NCBI GenBank assembly: GCA_020544305.1
Contig: CP058667.1
Coordinates: 1,922,001-1,986,000, forward strand
DNA length: 64,000 bases
Reading direction: 5' to 3'
Source of the DNA: Staphylococcus taiwanensis
GTDB lineage: Bacteria > Bacillota > Bacilli > Staphylococcales > Staphylococcaceae
A program made the translations under genes and the position numbers. Below are positions 42,527 to 53,215 of this stretch, one piece after another (the stretch's first letter is position 1; every line of letters begins with the position of its first letter). Under the pieces are notes generated by a model, which had not been told where the DNA came from, searched no databases, and saw nothing but the letters and a program-made list of their open reading frames with translations.

Positions 42527-42561
42527 AAAACGAGCCAGCTTAAAAAGCCACGACTCGTTTT
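42527..42561 (-). terminator. Intrinsic terminator of ppiB
   Basis: AAAACGAG / CTCGTTTT outer arms with an inner GGCT-AGCTGG stem; minus strand continues TTTTTTAATAG. It lies between ppiB and the repeat array, so the array is not simply part of the ppiB message. Confidence 0.8.
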
Positions 42562-42637
42562 AATAACTATTCTATTTCTAATAAAATCATTTATATTCTT
42601 ATAAATAAAGTTCAAAAGATTTACTCATTCATACGCT

Positions 42638-43234
42638 CTATTTGTCTTCTACATCAATTGATTCAATGACAACATCATGAACGGGTTTATCTTGTGCACC
42701 TACTTTAGTGTTGGCAATATCCTCTAATGTAGTTTCACCATCGATTAATTGTCCAAAAACTGTATGTTTTTGATCTAACCAAGGTGTACCACCATTATCC
42801 GCATAAGCTCTTGCGATAGGTTCTGGCCAACCACCATCAACTAATTGATTTACCATTGTTTCAGGCACTTCTTTCATTTGTACAACGAAAAATTGTGAAC
42901 CATTAGTGTTTGGCCCAGCATTAGCCATTGAAAGTGCACCATATAAATTAAATGCTTCTAATGAGAACTCATCTTCAAAAGAACCACCATAAATACTCTC
43001 GCCACCCATACCTGTTGCAGTTGGGTCACCACCTTGAATCATAAAATCGTTAATGACACGGTGGAAAGTAATGCCATCATAGTAACCATTTTTTGCATGT
43101 GTCACAAAATTTTCAACTGTTTTAGGTGCGATATCTGGAAATAGTTTGAAAGTCATATCGCCTTTATTAGTATGCATAACAACCTTAATTTCATTGTCTT
43201 GTATTTCTTTATTTAACTGTGGATAGTTAGTCAT
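42638..43234 (-). CDS. ppiB: Cyclophilin-type peptidyl-prolyl isomerase
   Basis: Cytoplasmic proline isomerase that helps protein folding. 198 aa, single cyclophilin domain. Active-site signature [19 protein letters not shown] and GSQFFVVQ are present. No signal peptide. Divergent from kapB with 68 bp between the starts. Confidence 0.96.
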   Translation of the reverse strand: MTNYPQLNKEIQDNEIKVVMHTNKGDMTFKLFPDIAPKTVENFVTHAKNGYYDGITFHRVINDFMIQGGDPTATGMGGESIYGGSFEDEFSLEAFNLYGALSMANAGPNTNGSQFFVVQMKEVPETMVNQLVDGGWPEPIARAYADNGGTPWLDQKHTVFGQLIDGETTLEDIANTKVGAQDKPVHDVVIESIDVEDK

Positions 43235-43302
43235 TTAAATTCTCCATTCATGTTATGATGATATAAGTACATCTTAACATATTTGAAAGGAAGTAATATA
43301 GC

Positions 43303-43683
43303 ATGTTATATCGATTCTCACACAAGACAGGCGCTTATGGCGTATCTATTAAAGAGGAGAACGATGATCAAGTGCTCGTTCAAATCGAACAAGTTATTAA
43401 ACACCCTAAACAAGGTGATTTACACAATCCTGGTCAAGTTGAAGGTGTTTTTTTTCATGAAAGACGTGCGTTAAGTCATTATGAAAAAAGATACGCCACA
43501 CGTTCACAACTACGCGACTTTAACGTTGAAGAAATGGACTATGAAGCGTCATTACAACAAGCAATTACCAAAATGGAAAATGATTTAAAACAACAAGATA
43601 CTGAGTTTGCAAAATTAGCACTCAATAACTTAGAAAATCTAAAAAATGACTACTCAATTCAATATAAACAAAAATTTTTATAA
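43303..43683 (+). CDS. kapB: Kinase-associated protein B-like (KapB family)
   Basis: 126 aa, begins MLYRFSHKTGAYGVSIKEE, an SH3-like KapB domain, with a glutamine/lysine-rich helical C-terminal half. In Bacillus KapB modulates the sporulation kinase KinB; staphylococci do not sporulate, so the role here is unknown. No lipobox is seen. Ribosome-binding site GAAAGGAAG. A weak AAAAACC...GGTTTTT hairpin at ~43723-43757 may terminate it and overlaps the mnh promoter. Confidence 0.85.
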   Translation: MLYRFSHKTGAYGVSIKEENDDQVLVQIEQVIKHPKQGDLHNPGQVEGVFFHERRALSHYEKRYATRSQLRDFNVEEMDYEASLQQAITKMENDLKQQDTEFAKLALNNLENLKNDYSIQYKQKFL

Positions 43684-43752
43684 GTAATTTTGACGTGTTT
43701 CTTCTTATTTAACAAGTTCCTAAAAACCACTGTCTGCATAGGCTTTCACGGT

Positions 43753-43781
43753 TTTTCAGAATGATATGATTCATGTATAAT
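43753..43781 (+). promoter_or_regulatory. Probable promoter of the mnh operon
   Basis: TTTTCA (43753-43758), 17-bp spacer, TATAAT (43776-43781), 35 bp before the mnhA start; ribosome-binding site AAAGGAGG follows. Confidence 0.65.
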
Positions 43782-43816
43782 GTATGCCATAAATATTTTT
43801 AAAGGAGGATAACGTA

Positions 43817-46228
43817 GTGAGTTTGTTACATATTGCGGTTATTTTACCGTTAATATTTGCACTCATTATTCCAATCCTTTATCGATTCTTTAAGAAGATT
43901 CATTTAGGTTGGTTTGTATTACCTATTCCTGTTGTCTTATTTATTTATTTCTTATCTCTTATATCGACTACTCAGTCAGGTAATACAGTGGTAAATACTT
44001 TAAAATGGATGCCACACATTGGTATGAATTTTGATTTGTACTTAGATGGCTTAAGCATATTGTTTAGTTTGCTCATTACAGGTATTGGCAGTTTAGTTGT
44101 GCTCTATTCTATCGGTTATCTTAGTAAATCTGAACAACTTGGAAATTTTTACTGTTATTTATTACTTTTTATGGGTGCAATGTTGGGAGTTGTACTTTCA
44201 GATAATTTAATTATTTTATATTTATTTTGGGAATTAACCTCATTTTCAAGTTTCTTACTCATCTCTTTTTGGAGAGAGAAACAAGCTTCAATTTATGGAG
44301 CTCAGAAATCACTTATTATCACCGTCTTTGGTGGCTTAAGTTTACTAGGTGGCTTCATCTTAATCTCATTAGCAGGAGAGTCGTTGAGCTTACATTATTT
44401 ACTTGAAAATGCGTCCGAAATTCAGCATAGTCCTTATTTCACATTAGCAATGATTTTGATCATGCTAGGTGCGTTTACGAAGTCTGCACAAGTACCTTTT
44501 TATATTTGGTTACCAGATGCGATGGAAGCACCTACACCAGTCAGTGCATACCTTCACTCAGCAACAATGGTTAAAGCTGGATTGTATTTAGTCGCACGCG
44601 TTACGCCGATATTTGCTATTTCACAGGGATGGATATGGACGATTACTTTAGTTGGGTTAATTACATTATTTTGGGCATCATTTAATGCAACAAAACAACA
44701 AGATCTTAAAGGTATACTTGCCTTTTCTACCGTGTCTCAACTTGGAATGATTATGTCCATGTTAGGAATTGGTGCGGTAAGTTATCATTTCGAAGGCAGT
44801 CAAAGTCAATTGTATATCGCAGGTTTTACTGCAGCAGTCTTCCATCTAGTAAATCACGCAACATTTAAAGGTGCATTGTTTATGGTAACTGGTGCTGTTG
44901 ACCATGCTACAGGAACACGTGATGTAAAAAAACTGGGCGGTTTACTTACAATTATGCCAATTTCATTTACAATCACGATTATTACAGCTTTGAGTATGGC
45001 TGGTATTCCGCCATTTAATGGTTACTTATCTAAAGAGAAATTTTTAGAAGCAATGATTGAAATAACTCATGTACATATTTTTAGTTTAAATACGTTAGGG
45101 ATTATTTTCCCTATTCTAGCGATTGTTGGAAGTATGTTTACATTTGTTTATTCAATTAAATTTATACTGTATATCTTTTTCGGTAGTCATAAACCTGAAT
45201 CTCTTCCGAAAAAAGCACACGAAGTTTCTGCATTGATGTTAATTTCTCCTGCCATTTTAGCCGTGCTTGTCATCATCTTCGGCTTCTTACCAGGTTTATT
45301 AACTCAATCGATTATTGAACCTGCAACAATGGCAATTAGTGGTACTTCAAATGTTCATGCTGAATTTCATATGTTTCATGGCATTACACCAGCATTTATT
45401 TCAACCCTAATCATTTGGGTGTTTGGCATCCTATTATTACTCTCATTTGGTTATTGGATTCGACTATTACACGCTCAACCACGTCAACTAACTTTGAATC
45501 ATTGGTATGATTCAGCTGGAAAATGGTTACCATCTACATCAGCTAATATGACAAATAGTTATGTGAATGGCTATGTTAGAGACAGTTTAATCATCATATT
45601 TGGCATGTTAATAGTCGTTACGGTAGCGACTCTAGTAAGCGTTCCATTCGATTTTAATTTTAAAGATATCAATAGGATTCATATCTATGAAGTCGTTATT
45701 TTAGCATTACTTGTCATTTCAGCATTTATGGTTGTTATTGCTAAATCACGTTTATTTAGCATAATTATGCTAAGTGTTGTTGGTTATTCAGTATCAGTGT
45801 TATTTGTATTTTTCAAAGCACCAGACTTAGCATTGACGCAATTTGTAGTAGAGTCTATTTCTACGGCATTATTCTTATTATGTTTCTATCATTTGCCTAA
45901 TTTAAATCGTTACAACGAAACACAATCTTTCAAATTAACCAACGCTATTATTTCAATTGGTGTCGGTTTAGTTGTTACTATATTAGGTTTAATTGCATAT
46001 GGAAACAGACACTTTACTTCAATTGGTGAGTATTATAAAAATCATGTTTATGATTTAGCTCATGGTAAAAACATGGTCAATGTAATTCTTGTAGACTTCC
46101 GTGGCATGGATACGTTATTCGAATCATCTGTACTCGGAATTGCAGGTTTAGGCGTTTACACGATGATTAAATTACGTCGTAAACATAAAACAAGTGAGGT
46201 GAAGCGTGATGAACAGACAGAACAATAA
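43817..46228 (+). CDS. mnhA1: Na+/H+ antiporter subunit A1
   Basis: Largest subunit of the Mrp/Mnh1 multisubunit cation/proton antiporter, which uses the proton gradient to expel Na+. 803 aa with about 20 membrane segments: a NuoL/ND5-like N-terminal half ([46 protein letters not shown]) and C-terminal MrpA-specific domains. The GTG start at 43817 has AAAGGAGG upstream. First of seven genes; overlaps mnhB by 20 bp. Confidence 0.96.
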   Translation: MSLLHIAVILPLIFALIIPILYRFFKKIHLGWFVLPIPVVLFIYFLSLISTTQSGNTVVNTLKWMPHIGMNFDLYLDGLSILFSLLITGIGSLVVLYSIGYLSKSEQLGNFYCYLLLFMGAMLGVVLSDNLIILYLFWELTSFSSFLLISFWREKQASIYGAQKSLIITVFGGLSLLGGFILISLAGESLSLHYLLENASEIQHSPYFTLAMILIMLGAFTKSAQVPFYIWLPDAMEAPTPVSAYLHSATMVKAGLYLVARVTPIFAISQGWIWTITLVGLITLFWASFNATKQQDLKGILAFSTVSQLGMIMSMLGIGAVSYHFEGSQSQLYIAGFTAAVFHLVNHATFKGALFMVTGAVDHATGTRDVKKLGGLLTIMPISFTITIITALSMAGIPPFNGYLSKEKFLEAMIEITHVHIFSLNTLGIIFPILAIVGSMFTFVYSIKFILYIFFGSHKPESLPKKAHEVSALMLISPAILAVLVIIFGFLPGLLTQSIIEPATMAISGTSNVHAEFHMFHGITPAFISTLIIWVFGILLLLSFGYWIRLLHAQPRQLTLNHWYDSAGKWLPSTSANMTNSYVNGYVRDSLIIIFGMLIVVTVATLVSVPFDFNFKDINRIHIYEVVILALLVISAFMVVIAKSRLFSIIMLSVVGYSVSVLFVFFKAPDLALTQFVVESISTALFLLCFYHLPNLNRYNETQSFKLTNAIISIGVGLVVTILGLIAYGNRHFTSIGEYYKNHVYDLAHGKNMVNVILVDFRGMDTLFESSVLGIAGLGVYTMIKLRRKHKTSEVKRDEQTEQ

Positions 46229-46637
46229 TTTAATGTTTCAATATGCTGCTGTTATTATCGCCTTTTTAATCGCCTTATTTGGAGTTTCTTTATTCTTTGC
46301 AGGGCATTATACACCTGGTGGTGGCTTTGTGGGTGGCCTACTGTTGTCTTGTGCATTAACCATCATAGCTATCGCCTTTGATATTAGCACTATGCGTAAA
46401 GTTTTCCCTTGGGATTTTAAAATTTTGATTGGTATCGGTCTGCTATTTTGTGTAGGCACACCTATCGCAAGTTGGTTCTACGGCGAGAACTTTTTTACAC
46501 ATACAGAATTTAATATTCCGTTGCCCCTACTTCAACCTGTGCATATGAATACACCTATGTTTTTTGATTTTGGCGTCCTTTGTGCAGTAGTTGGAACAAT
46601 CATGACAATTATTATAACGATTGGAGAGAGCGAATAG
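46209..46637 (+). CDS. mnhB1: Na+/H+ antiporter subunit B1
   Basis: 142 aa, four membrane segments, MnhB family motif [20 protein letters not shown] 46209 chosen (MNRQNNNL); the GTG three bases earlier is in frame but closer to the ribosome-binding site GAGGTGA. The stop codon shares one base with the mnhC GTG start. Confidence 0.95.
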   Translation: MNRQNNNLMFQYAAVIIAFLIALFGVSLFFAGHYTPGGGFVGGLLLSCALTIIAIAFDISTMRKVFPWDFKILIGIGLLFCVGTPIASWFYGENFFTHTEFNIPLPLLQPVHMNTPMFFDFGVLCAVVGTIMTIIITIGESE

Positions 46638-46978
46638 TGGAAATAATCATGATTATTGTATGTGGCATCCTCACAGCAATTAGTGTCTATCTCGTTTTGT
46701 CTAAAAGTTTGATACGAATTGTTATGGGGACAACATTAATTACACATGCATCAAATTTATTTTTAATTACTATGGGCGGGTTAAAACACGGTGAGATGCC
46801 GATTTATGAGAAGAATATTTCTCAGTATGTTGATCCTATCCCCCATGCTTTAATACTTACAGCAATTGTAATTGCTTTTGCGACAACTGCCTTTTTCTTA
46901 GTGTTGGCATTTAGAACTTATAAAGAATTAGGTACGGACAATGTAGAACGAATGAAGGGAGTGCCTAATAATGATTGA
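46637..46978 (+). CDS. mnhC1: Na+/H+ antiporter subunit C1
   Basis: 113 aa, NuoK-like, three membrane segments ([45 protein letters not shown]). The start is GTG 46637 ([10 protein letters not shown]), with GGAGAG upstream; it overlaps the mnhB stop (TAGTG). An ATG further upstream would give an unrelated N-terminus. Overlaps mnhD by 8 bp. Confidence 0.94.
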   Translation: MEIIMIIVCGILTAISVYLVLSKSLIRIVMGTTLITHASNLFLITMGGLKHGEMPIYEKNISQYVDPIPHALILTAIVIAFATTAFFLVLAFRTYKELGTDNVERMKGVPNND

Positions 46979-48467
46979 AACTAATTTGGTCGTCCTTTCA
47001 TTAGTTGTACCTATTCTTACCGCTATCCTACTCATTTTTCTAGGAGAGCGTTATCAAGCTAAACGAACTGTTACTTTAACTGGTTTAATTATCACTTTGA
47101 TTGTAGCCTTTATCAATTTACGCAATGTGATTATTGATGGCCCACTCAAAGTGGAATTAGGTTCATGGCCAGCACCTTATGGCATTATCTTTTTATTAGA
47201 TAGTTTCAGTGCAATGTTAATTGTTACTAGCATTATTATTACAATACTTATCACTGCCTATTCTATTACTACTGCTGGCATTGATAGAGAAAGATATTAC
47301 TTTCATTTTTCAATCACTTTTATGTTAGTCGGTATTATCGGGGCTTTTACTACTGGTGATATATTTAACTTATTTGTATTCTTTGAAGTATTCTTAATGT
47401 CTTCCTATGCTTTGCTTGTATTGGGTGGCACACATATCCAATTGCGAGAAACTGTGAAGTATCTACTCGTTAATATTGTAACGTCGACGTTCTTTGTTAT
47501 TGCGGTTGCAATTCTTTATTCAATAGTCGGTACGCTCAATATGGCTGATATAAGTGAGAAGTTATCTACGCTTTCAAATACACATGGTGGTCTTTTAAGT
47601 ATTGTCTTCATTTTATTTATTTTTGTATTTGCGACAAAAGCGGGTGCCTTTCCAATGTACGTGTGGTTACCAGGTTCTTATTATGCACCTCCATTTGCAA
47701 TCATTGCATTCTTCGGTGCGTTATTAACCAAAGTGGGTGTCTATGCCATTTTAAGAACATTAAGTTTGTTCTTCCATAACACCATGAGTTTTTCACACTA
47801 CACTATTTTGTTCTTAGCATTATTAACAATCATCTTTGGTTCAGTTGGTGCAATTGCTTATTATGATACTAAAAAGATTATTATTTATAACATCATGATA
47901 GCGGTTGGCGTGATTTTAGTTGGTGTTGCTATGATGAATCAAGCAGGCATCATCGGGGCTATATATTACACAATACACGATATGTTAGTTAAAACTGCGC
48001 TATTCTTATTAATTGGTGTGATGTATCAAATTACTAAATCAACAAACCTAAAGGAATTTGGTGGTCTCATTAAAACTTATCCAGTACTTGGATGGTCATT
48101 TTTCATTGCAGCTTTAAGCCTTGCTGGCATTCCACCTTTGAGCGGATTTTATGGTAAATATTACATCGTACAGGCGACATTTGAAAAAGGCTTTTATGTA
48201 AGTGGCATAATTGTATTACTTTCTAGTTTAGTTGTCTTATATTCAGTGATTCGCATTTTCTTAAAAGGCTTTTTCGGAGAGCCAAAAGGATATGATATAC
48301 AACACAAAGTAAATGTAAAACAAGCCACTACGATTTCAATTATTGCAGTTATCATCACTGTGGCATTCGGACTATCAGCTGATTTATTATATCCGATTGT
48401 TTCAGAAGCAGCTAAATCATTCTATGATCCTAGCGTCTATATCAAAAGTGTATTAGGAGGTAGATAA
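46971..48467 (+). CDS. mnhD1: Na+/H+ antiporter subunit D1
   Basis: 498 aa, NuoN/ND2-like proton-channel subunit with ~14 membrane segments. The conserved half-channel residues lie in [21 protein letters not shown] and [20 protein letters not shown]. Ribosome-binding site AAGGGAG. The stop codon overlaps the mnhE start region (TAATGATG). Confidence 0.96.
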   Translation: MIETNLVVLSLVVPILTAILLIFLGERYQAKRTVTLTGLIITLIVAFINLRNVIIDGPLKVELGSWPAPYGIIFLLDSFSAMLIVTSIIITILITAYSITTAGIDRERYYFHFSITFMLVGIIGAFTTGDIFNLFVFFEVFLMSSYALLVLGGTHIQLRETVKYLLVNIVTSTFFVIAVAILYSIVGTLNMADISEKLSTLSNTHGGLLSIVFILFIFVFATKAGAFPMYVWLPGSYYAPPFAIIAFFGALLTKVGVYAILRTLSLFFHNTMSFSHYTILFLALLTIIFGSVGAIAYYDTKKIIIYNIMIAVGVILVGVAMMNQAGIIGAIYYTIHDMLVKTALFLLIGVMYQITKSTNLKEFGGLIKTYPVLGWSFFIAALSLAGIPPLSGFYGKYYIVQATFEKGFYVSGIIVLLSSLVVLYSVIRIFLKGFFGEPKGYDIQHKVNVKQATTISIIAVIITVAFGLSADLLYPIVSEAAKSFYDPSVYIKSVLGGR

Positions 48468-48469
48468 TG

Positions 48470-48949
48470 ATGGCTATACAAATTGTTTTAAACTTTATAC
48501 TAGCATTTATATGGTTATTCTTAAGTGGAATCTATACATTAAATAACCTCTTATTAGGATTGATACTTGGTTTAGGACTTGTTTATTTATTCAATAGTAT
48601 TTTGCCAGGTAATTTCTATTTAATTAGGATTTATAAAATCATCAAATTAATCACTGTCTTTTTTATAGAATTAATTAAAGCAAATATTGATGTGCTAAAA
48701 ATTGTGCTTCAACCTAAAATTAAAAATGAACCTGGGTTCTTTATTTATCACACTGATTTAAAAACAGATTGGCAGATCGTTCTGTTATCAAATTTAATTA
48801 CGCTGACACCAGGAACAGTCGTATTGGGTATTAGTGATGATAGAACAAAGATTTACATTCATTCTATTGATTTCAGTACAAAAGAGGAAGAAGTAGCTGG
48901 TATCAAATCTTCACTTGAAAAAGTAGTGAGAGAGGTGGGCGAAGACTAA
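48470..48949 (+). CDS. mnhE1: Na+/H+ antiporter subunit E1
   Basis: 159 aa, MnhE family; N-terminal membrane segments, then [25 protein letters not shown] and [20 protein letters not shown]. Two adjacent ATGs (48467, 48470) are possible; the second gives the usual MAIQIVLN start with GGAGG 9 bp upstream. The stop shares one base with mnhF (TAATG). Confidence 0.94.
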   Translation: MAIQIVLNFILAFIWLFLSGIYTLNNLLLGLILGLGLVYLFNSILPGNFYLIRIYKIIKLITVFFIELIKANIDVLKIVLQPKIKNEPGFFIYHTDLKTDWQIVLLSNLITLTPGTVVLGISDDRTKIYIHSIDFSTKEEEVAGIKSSLEKVVREVGED

Positions 48950-49239
48950 TGGTAAAAATAATTATGATTATTGCTTTAATAATTGTTTCAATATCTATGT
49001 TAGCAATGTTCATCCGTATCATTAAAGGTCCCTCTTTAGCTGACAGAATTTTAGCACTAGATGCAGTAGGTTTACAATTAATGGCTTGTGTTGCATTATA
49101 TAGTATTTTTATTGGTGCGCAGTATTTACTTGTAACCATTTTATTAATTGGTATTTTAGCCTTTTTAGGAACTGCAGTCTTTTCAAAATATATGGATAAA
49201 GGTAAGGTGATTGAACATGATAGCGAACATCATCATTAG
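48949..49239 (+). CDS. mnhF1: Na+/H+ antiporter subunit F1
   Basis: 96 aa, three membrane segments, motif [19 protein letters not shown] typical of MnhF. Ribosome-binding site GAGGTGGGCG. It overlaps mnhG by 23 bp. Confidence 0.95.
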   Translation: MVKIIMIIALIIVSISMLAMFIRIIKGPSLADRILALDAVGLQLMACVALYSIFIGAQYLLVTILLIGILAFLGTAVFSKYMDKGKVIEHDSEHHH

Positions 49240-49573
49240 TTTAGCAGTCATCTTTGTTATCTTAGGTGCGTTAATTAGTGCGGTCACTGCGATTGGTATC
49301 ATTCGTCTTAAAGATATTTATTCACGTGGCCATGCTGCTGGTAAGTCAGCTACATTAGGCGCTATATTTTTATTATTTGGAACGTTCTTATACTTCATAG
49401 GAACTGAAGGTTATATTAATATGCAATTGATTTTTGGCATTATCTTCATATTTATCACTGGCCCTCTTTCAAGCCATTTAATTATGCGCGCTGCATATAA
49501 CAACAAGACACCTTATACAAAAGATACCAAAATAGATGAATTTAAAAAGGAATTTAAAGATAAGAAAATATAG
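49217..49573 (+). CDS. mnhG1: Na+/H+ antiporter subunit G1
   Basis: 118 aa, three membrane segments, motif [19 protein letters not shown] and [19 protein letters not shown] 49217 chosen because AAGGTGA is 6 bp upstream; the in-frame TTG at 49211 is too close to it. Last gene of the operon, followed by a terminator. Confidence 0.94.
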   Translation: MIANIIISLAVIFVILGALISAVTAIGIIRLKDIYSRGHAAGKSATLGAIFLLFGTFLYFIGTEGYINMQLIFGIIFIFITGPLSSHLIMRAAYNNKTPYTKDTKIDEFKKEFKDKKI

Positions 49574-49588
49574 TTCATCATGTTATAA

Positions 49589-49627
49589 AGTTCTGAAGGA
49601 CAGATCGTACCTTCAGGACTTTTTTTA
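49589..49627 (+). terminator. Intrinsic terminator of the mnh operon
   Basis: 11-bp stems AGTTCTGAAGG / CCTTCAGGACT around a 10-base loop, followed by a run of T (49621-49626). Confidence 0.92.
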
Positions 49628-49696
49628 TTGTTTTAAAAGGAAAGTCATGTTATTATAAATCGTAATTATTACGTTTTATAAGAAAGAAGTGTTATT

Positions 49697-50863
49697 ATGC
49701 ATTGGACAATTATTGGTGGCGGTATTCAAGGAACAACGATAGCGATTCAACTAAGAGAATTAGGATTACCGAAAGATCAATTATCAATTATCGATCCAAA
49801 TTCATCGTTATGTGAACAATTTAATGATTATTCACATAGAATCAGTATGCCCTATTTGCGTTCACCGATTGTGCATCACGTTCACCCAAACCCATTCCAT
49901 TTGAAGCAGTTTGCTAAGACAAAGCAATATACGCATGCCTCTTATGGTCAATATCAACGTCCTCAAACAGAAATGTTTATGCATCACATTCACGATCAAG
50001 TTCATAACTATGATTTAAATCAGAGTCATATCCAAGGTTATGTAGAACATTTAGCAAGACAGAACAATCTTTGGCAAATCAAATTATCTAATGACCGTGT
50101 GATGCAATCAGATTACGTTATTCTGGCTCAGGGCTGTAATCACAAGCCTTATATACCAAATATTTATAAAGGCTTGGAGGATGTATGCCATATTTTTAGT
50201 GAACAATTTGAGCCTGCAATGTATGAACACTGTTCGCATGTTATAGGAAGCGGCATTTCGGCTGCCCATCTCACTTTGAAATTAATTAACCAATCAAGTG
50301 ATAAGGTGGTGCACCTTTGGATGAATAAGGATATCGATATCCAACATTTCGATGCTGATCCTGGATGGCTTGGTCCTAAGAATATGAACCATTTCTTAAA
50401 CATTGAGTCTTCTGAAGAACGTATGGCAATTATTAATCAAGAACGCCATAAAGGGTCTATGCCTAGAGAATTATATTTACGTCTCAAAAAACACATCCAA
50501 TCAGGTCGTCTCTTAATACATAAAGAGGAGATTATTTCGGTTGAAAATCATCAAATAATTACTCAAGATGCACAAACACCTTATGACGCCATCATACTTG
50601 CGACGGGGTTCAAATCTACGTTAATGCAACAACCAATCATACAATCCCTAATTAATAATGAACATGCTCCTTTAACATCTAGTGGTTTCCCAGCCATCAG
50701 TTCTGAACTGGAGTGGCTCCCACAACTATTTGTAGCTGGTGGTTTAGCTGATTTAGAACTAGGACCATTCGCAAGAAATATTATGGGTGGTAGAGATGCT
50801 GCTCAAAGAATTAAACTTGCATATCAACGATTGGCTAGAGAGGAAACGCGTCGCCATGCATAA
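49697..50863 (+). CDS. FAD/NAD(P)-binding oxidoreductase of unknown substrate
   Basis: 388 aa. N-terminal FAD-binding motif WTIIGGGIQGTTIAIQL (~3-19), a monooxygenase-like segment LAQGCNHKPYIPNI, second dinucleotide motif HVIGSGISAAHLTLKL, and LATGFKSTLMQQP near the C-terminus. The layout resembles flavin-containing monooxygenases and ornithine/lysine N-hydroxylases, but I cannot name a substrate. It has no membrane segments. Monocistronic; a STAR repeat begins 3 bp after the stop. Confidence 0.85.
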   Translation: MHWTIIGGGIQGTTIAIQLRELGLPKDQLSIIDPNSSLCEQFNDYSHRISMPYLRSPIVHHVHPNPFHLKQFAKTKQYTHASYGQYQRPQTEMFMHHIHDQVHNYDLNQSHIQGYVEHLARQNNLWQIKLSNDRVMQSDYVILAQGCNHKPYIPNIYKGLEDVCHIFSEQFEPAMYEHCSHVIGSGISAAHLTLKLINQSSDKVVHLWMNKDIDIQHFDADPGWLGPKNMNHFLNIESSEERMAIINQERHKGSMPRELYLRLKKHIQSGRLLIHKEEIISVENHQIITQDAQTPYDAIILATGFKSTLMQQPIIQSLINNEHAPLTSSGFPAISSELEWLPQLFVAGGLADLELGPFARNIMGGRDAAQRIKLAYQRLAREETRRHA

Positions 50864-50865
50864 AA

Positions 50866-51068
50866 GGGAGTGGGACAGAATTCTTTTTAAATTCGTTGTC
50901 CCTCTCCCAACTTGCTTTGCTTGTAGAATTTCTTAGTGAAATTCTCTTTGTTGGGGCCCCGCCCGCAAGGATGACTAGAACTGGAAAAAGCTTGATTTAA
51001 GCGCCTTTTCAGTTCAGTCAGCTACTGCGAATTTGCAAAATAGAATCATCATATTATTTATGTTCCAG
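50866..51068 (+). repeat. STAR-like repeat, copy 4 (well preserved)
   Basis: Head GGGAGTGGGACAGAATTC with partner TTGTCCCTCTCCC, core AACTTGCTTTGCTTGTAGAA ending in TTTGTTGGGGCCCCGCCC, then AAGGATGACTAGAACTGGAA and the tail TTCAGTTCAGTCAGCTACTG. More than 100 bp are nearly identical to copy 1 at 14.6-14.8 kb. Confidence 0.88.
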
Positions 51069-51250
51069 GCTCATGAGAAATGGTGCAGAATTCAAACTTG
51101 CTTTGTTTGTAGAATGTTTGGGTAAAAATCATATGCTAGGATCTCGCCTAGCCCTCTAGTATGACTAAAGCTGAGAAAAGCTTATTTTAAGCTCCTTCTC
51201 AGCTCAATCAACTACTATGAATTTATAATATAGTCTAATATCTCAATCTC
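51069..51250 (+). repeat. STAR-like repeat, copy 5 (degenerate, tandem with copy 4)
   Basis: Follows the same module order in decayed form: AAACTTGCTTTGTTTGTAGAA, a broken core (CTAGGATCTCGCCTAGCC), GTATGACTAAAGCTGAGAAA, and the tail CTTCTCAGCTCAATCAACTA. With copy 4 it fills the whole interval between the FAD protein gene and the thioesterase gene. Confidence 0.7.
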
Positions 51251-51279
51251 AGTTTAAAGCAGTGCGATTAACACTACTT

Positions 51280-51669
51280 TTATTTATCATTTTTAATTTT
51301 TAGAGGTTTGATACCAATGGTACCCCTCATGACACTTATGAGTTGGTCTTGTTCACTTTTGATTTCAACATTCCATACTTGCGTTGTTTTACCTTGATGG
51401 AGAATCGTTGCTGTTGCAATAACACGTCCATCTTTTACTGAATGTATATGATTTGCATTCATTTCTAGTCCTAATGGAATATAGTGATTCGTATCAACTA
51501 AGTTCGCAGCACCTAATGAACATGCCGTTTCACCCAAAGCGATTGTCGCGCCACCATGTAAATAACCAAATGGTTGTTTTACTTTATCCGTCACTGGCAT
51601 CGAAATAACGACTTTGCCTTCAGTTGATGCTTCAATTCTCATCTCAAATGTTTCTAATAAATTGGTCAC
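51280..51669 (-). CDS. Hotdog-fold thioesterase (PaaI/YdiI-like)
   Basis: 129 aa. Hotdog signature GYLHGGATIALGETACSLGA, with the catalytic acidic residue, and NANHIHSVKDGRVIATATILHQGKTTQVWNVEI. Likely an acyl-CoA thioesterase; some relatives act on dihydroxynaphthoyl-CoA in menaquinone synthesis, but that assignment is unsafe. It lies 20 bp after the NhaC-family gene on the same strand, probably cotranscribed. Confidence 0.88.
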   Translation of the reverse strand: MTNLLETFEMRIEASTEGKVVISMPVTDKVKQPFGYLHGGATIALGETACSLGAANLVDTNHYIPLGLEMNANHIHSVKDGRVIATATILHQGKTTQVWNVEIKSEQDQLISVMRGTIGIKPLKIKNDK

Positions 51670-51689
51670 TTATTTCACCTCATTTACAA

Positions 51690-53009
51690 CTATAATATCA
51701 TAGCTGCAATCGTACCAAAAATCATTAAAGGTATATTGTAAAATAAGAAGTTTGGAATACACGTATCTCGAATGTGATCATGTTGACCATCGACATCTAA
51801 ACCGGCTGTAGGTCCTAAAGTAGAATCACTTGCTGGAGATCCGGAATCACCAAGTGCACTTGCAGTACCTACTAAAGCAATTAATGCCATTGTATCTAAA
51901 CCAAGTGATGCACCTAGTGGAATAAATAACGTCGCAATAATTGGAATCGTAGCAAATGAAGAACCTATACCTAGTGTTACGATTAAACCAATAATATACA
52001 TGACAATGATACTTAATAATTTGTGACCACTTGAAATTTCAGTCAAACTTGTAACTAATTTGCCAATATCTCCTGTAGCATTCATTACACCAGCAAATCC
52101 ATTTGCTGAAAGAATCACTACACCAATGAATGACATTATCTTAATACCTTCTACAAATTGACTATCTAATTCTCTCCATTTATAAACACCAGATATGAAG
52201 AATACTAACACACCTGCTAAAGCACCAAATATCATTGAATCTGTAAATGTTTGAACTAAAAATGTCGCTAAAATAGCTACGACTGTGACTACTAATACAT
52301 AGGGTTTAATTTCTGTTATAGCATTTTCATCTTCAACATAAGCTTCCGTCTTATATTCACGTGGTTTACGATAATAGAACATACCAATAATCAAACCAAC
52401 AATATACCCCATTGATGGAATAAGCATGGCTTTCCAAACCATGTTAAATTCGATAGGATGATGTGCTTTTTGAAATCCGCTCTGAATGATTTGGTGGAAA
52501 ATTTGTCCAAATCCGTATGGTAGTAAAACATATGGCCAACATAGCCCGAATCCAATAACTAATCCAATCAAGCGTCTGTCAATCTTCAAGTCATTAAATA
52601 AACTTAATAATGGCGGAATAACAATTGGAATAAATGCAATATGAACTGGAATTAAGTTCTGACTCATAATACTCATTGCAAGAAGTGCCACAATGATAAT
52701 GACCTTAACTTTAACTCTTGATAATCGGCTATTCTCCGAATGAATGGCACGTATAATTTTATTTACTAGATAATCTGTAATACCACTATATGAAATGAGT
52801 GCAGCGAAGCCACCTAGTAATGCATAACTTAGCGCTACTTCAGACCCATCCACAATATTTTTACCAAATACGCTAATCACTTTTTCAATACTCATACCTG
52901 AAATTAATCCACCAACAAGTGCACTAATAAATAGACTAATAACGACATTAAGCCTACACAGACATAAGATGATCATTAAAATGACAGCAATAACAACTGC
53001 ATTAAACAT
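51690..53009 (-). CDS. NhaC-family Na+/H+ antiporter-like permease
   Basis: 439 aa with ~11 membrane segments. Contains paired motifs LLGGFAALISYSG and GTASALGDSGSPASDSTLGPTAG, the latter typical of the YuiF/NhaC-type group. The substrate (Na+ or an organic solute such as an amino acid) cannot be read from sequence. Ribosome-binding site AAAGGATGTG. The annotation is family-level only. Confidence 0.85.
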   Translation of the reverse strand: MFNAVVIAVILMIILCLCRLNVVISLFISALVGGLISGMSIEKVISVFGKNIVDGSEVALSYALLGGFAALISYSGITDYLVNKIIRAIHSENSRLSRVKVKVIIIVALLAMSIMSQNLIPVHIAFIPIVIPPLLSLFNDLKIDRRLIGLVIGFGLCWPYVLLPYGFGQIFHQIIQSGFQKAHHPIEFNMVWKAMLIPSMGYIVGLIIGMFYYRKPREYKTEAYVEDENAITEIKPYVLVVTVVAILATFLVQTFTDSMIFGALAGVLVFFISGVYKWRELDSQFVEGIKIMSFIGVVILSANGFAGVMNATGDIGKLVTSLTEISSGHKLLSIIVMYIIGLIVTLGIGSSFATIPIIATLFIPLGASLGLDTMALIALVGTASALGDSGSPASDSTLGPTAGLDVDGQHDHIRDTCIPNFLFYNIPLMIFGTIAAMIL

Positions 53010-53132
53010 GAAAACACATCCTTTATCTCTCTACCGAACTAAAGTAAATTTATGTCATTTATCATACCAAGTGGTTCCACCCATGTCAATAAAGAGTTTT
53101 ATTCATTTACGAAAACATTTTAGACATAAGAA

Positions 53133-53177
53133 AAGGAATAGTCATGAGTTCTTGTATGAAACTCACTTCTATTCCTT
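53133..53177 (-). terminator. Intrinsic terminator of pepA
   Basis: Outer stems AAGGAATAG / CTATTCCTT with an inner ATGAGTT / AACTCA-type stem; on the minus strand followed by TTCTTATG. Located 39 bp past the pepA stop. Confidence 0.8.
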
Positions 53178-53215
53178 AACCATTAATAGATTTAAAGTAA
53201 GCTGATTGCTTTAAT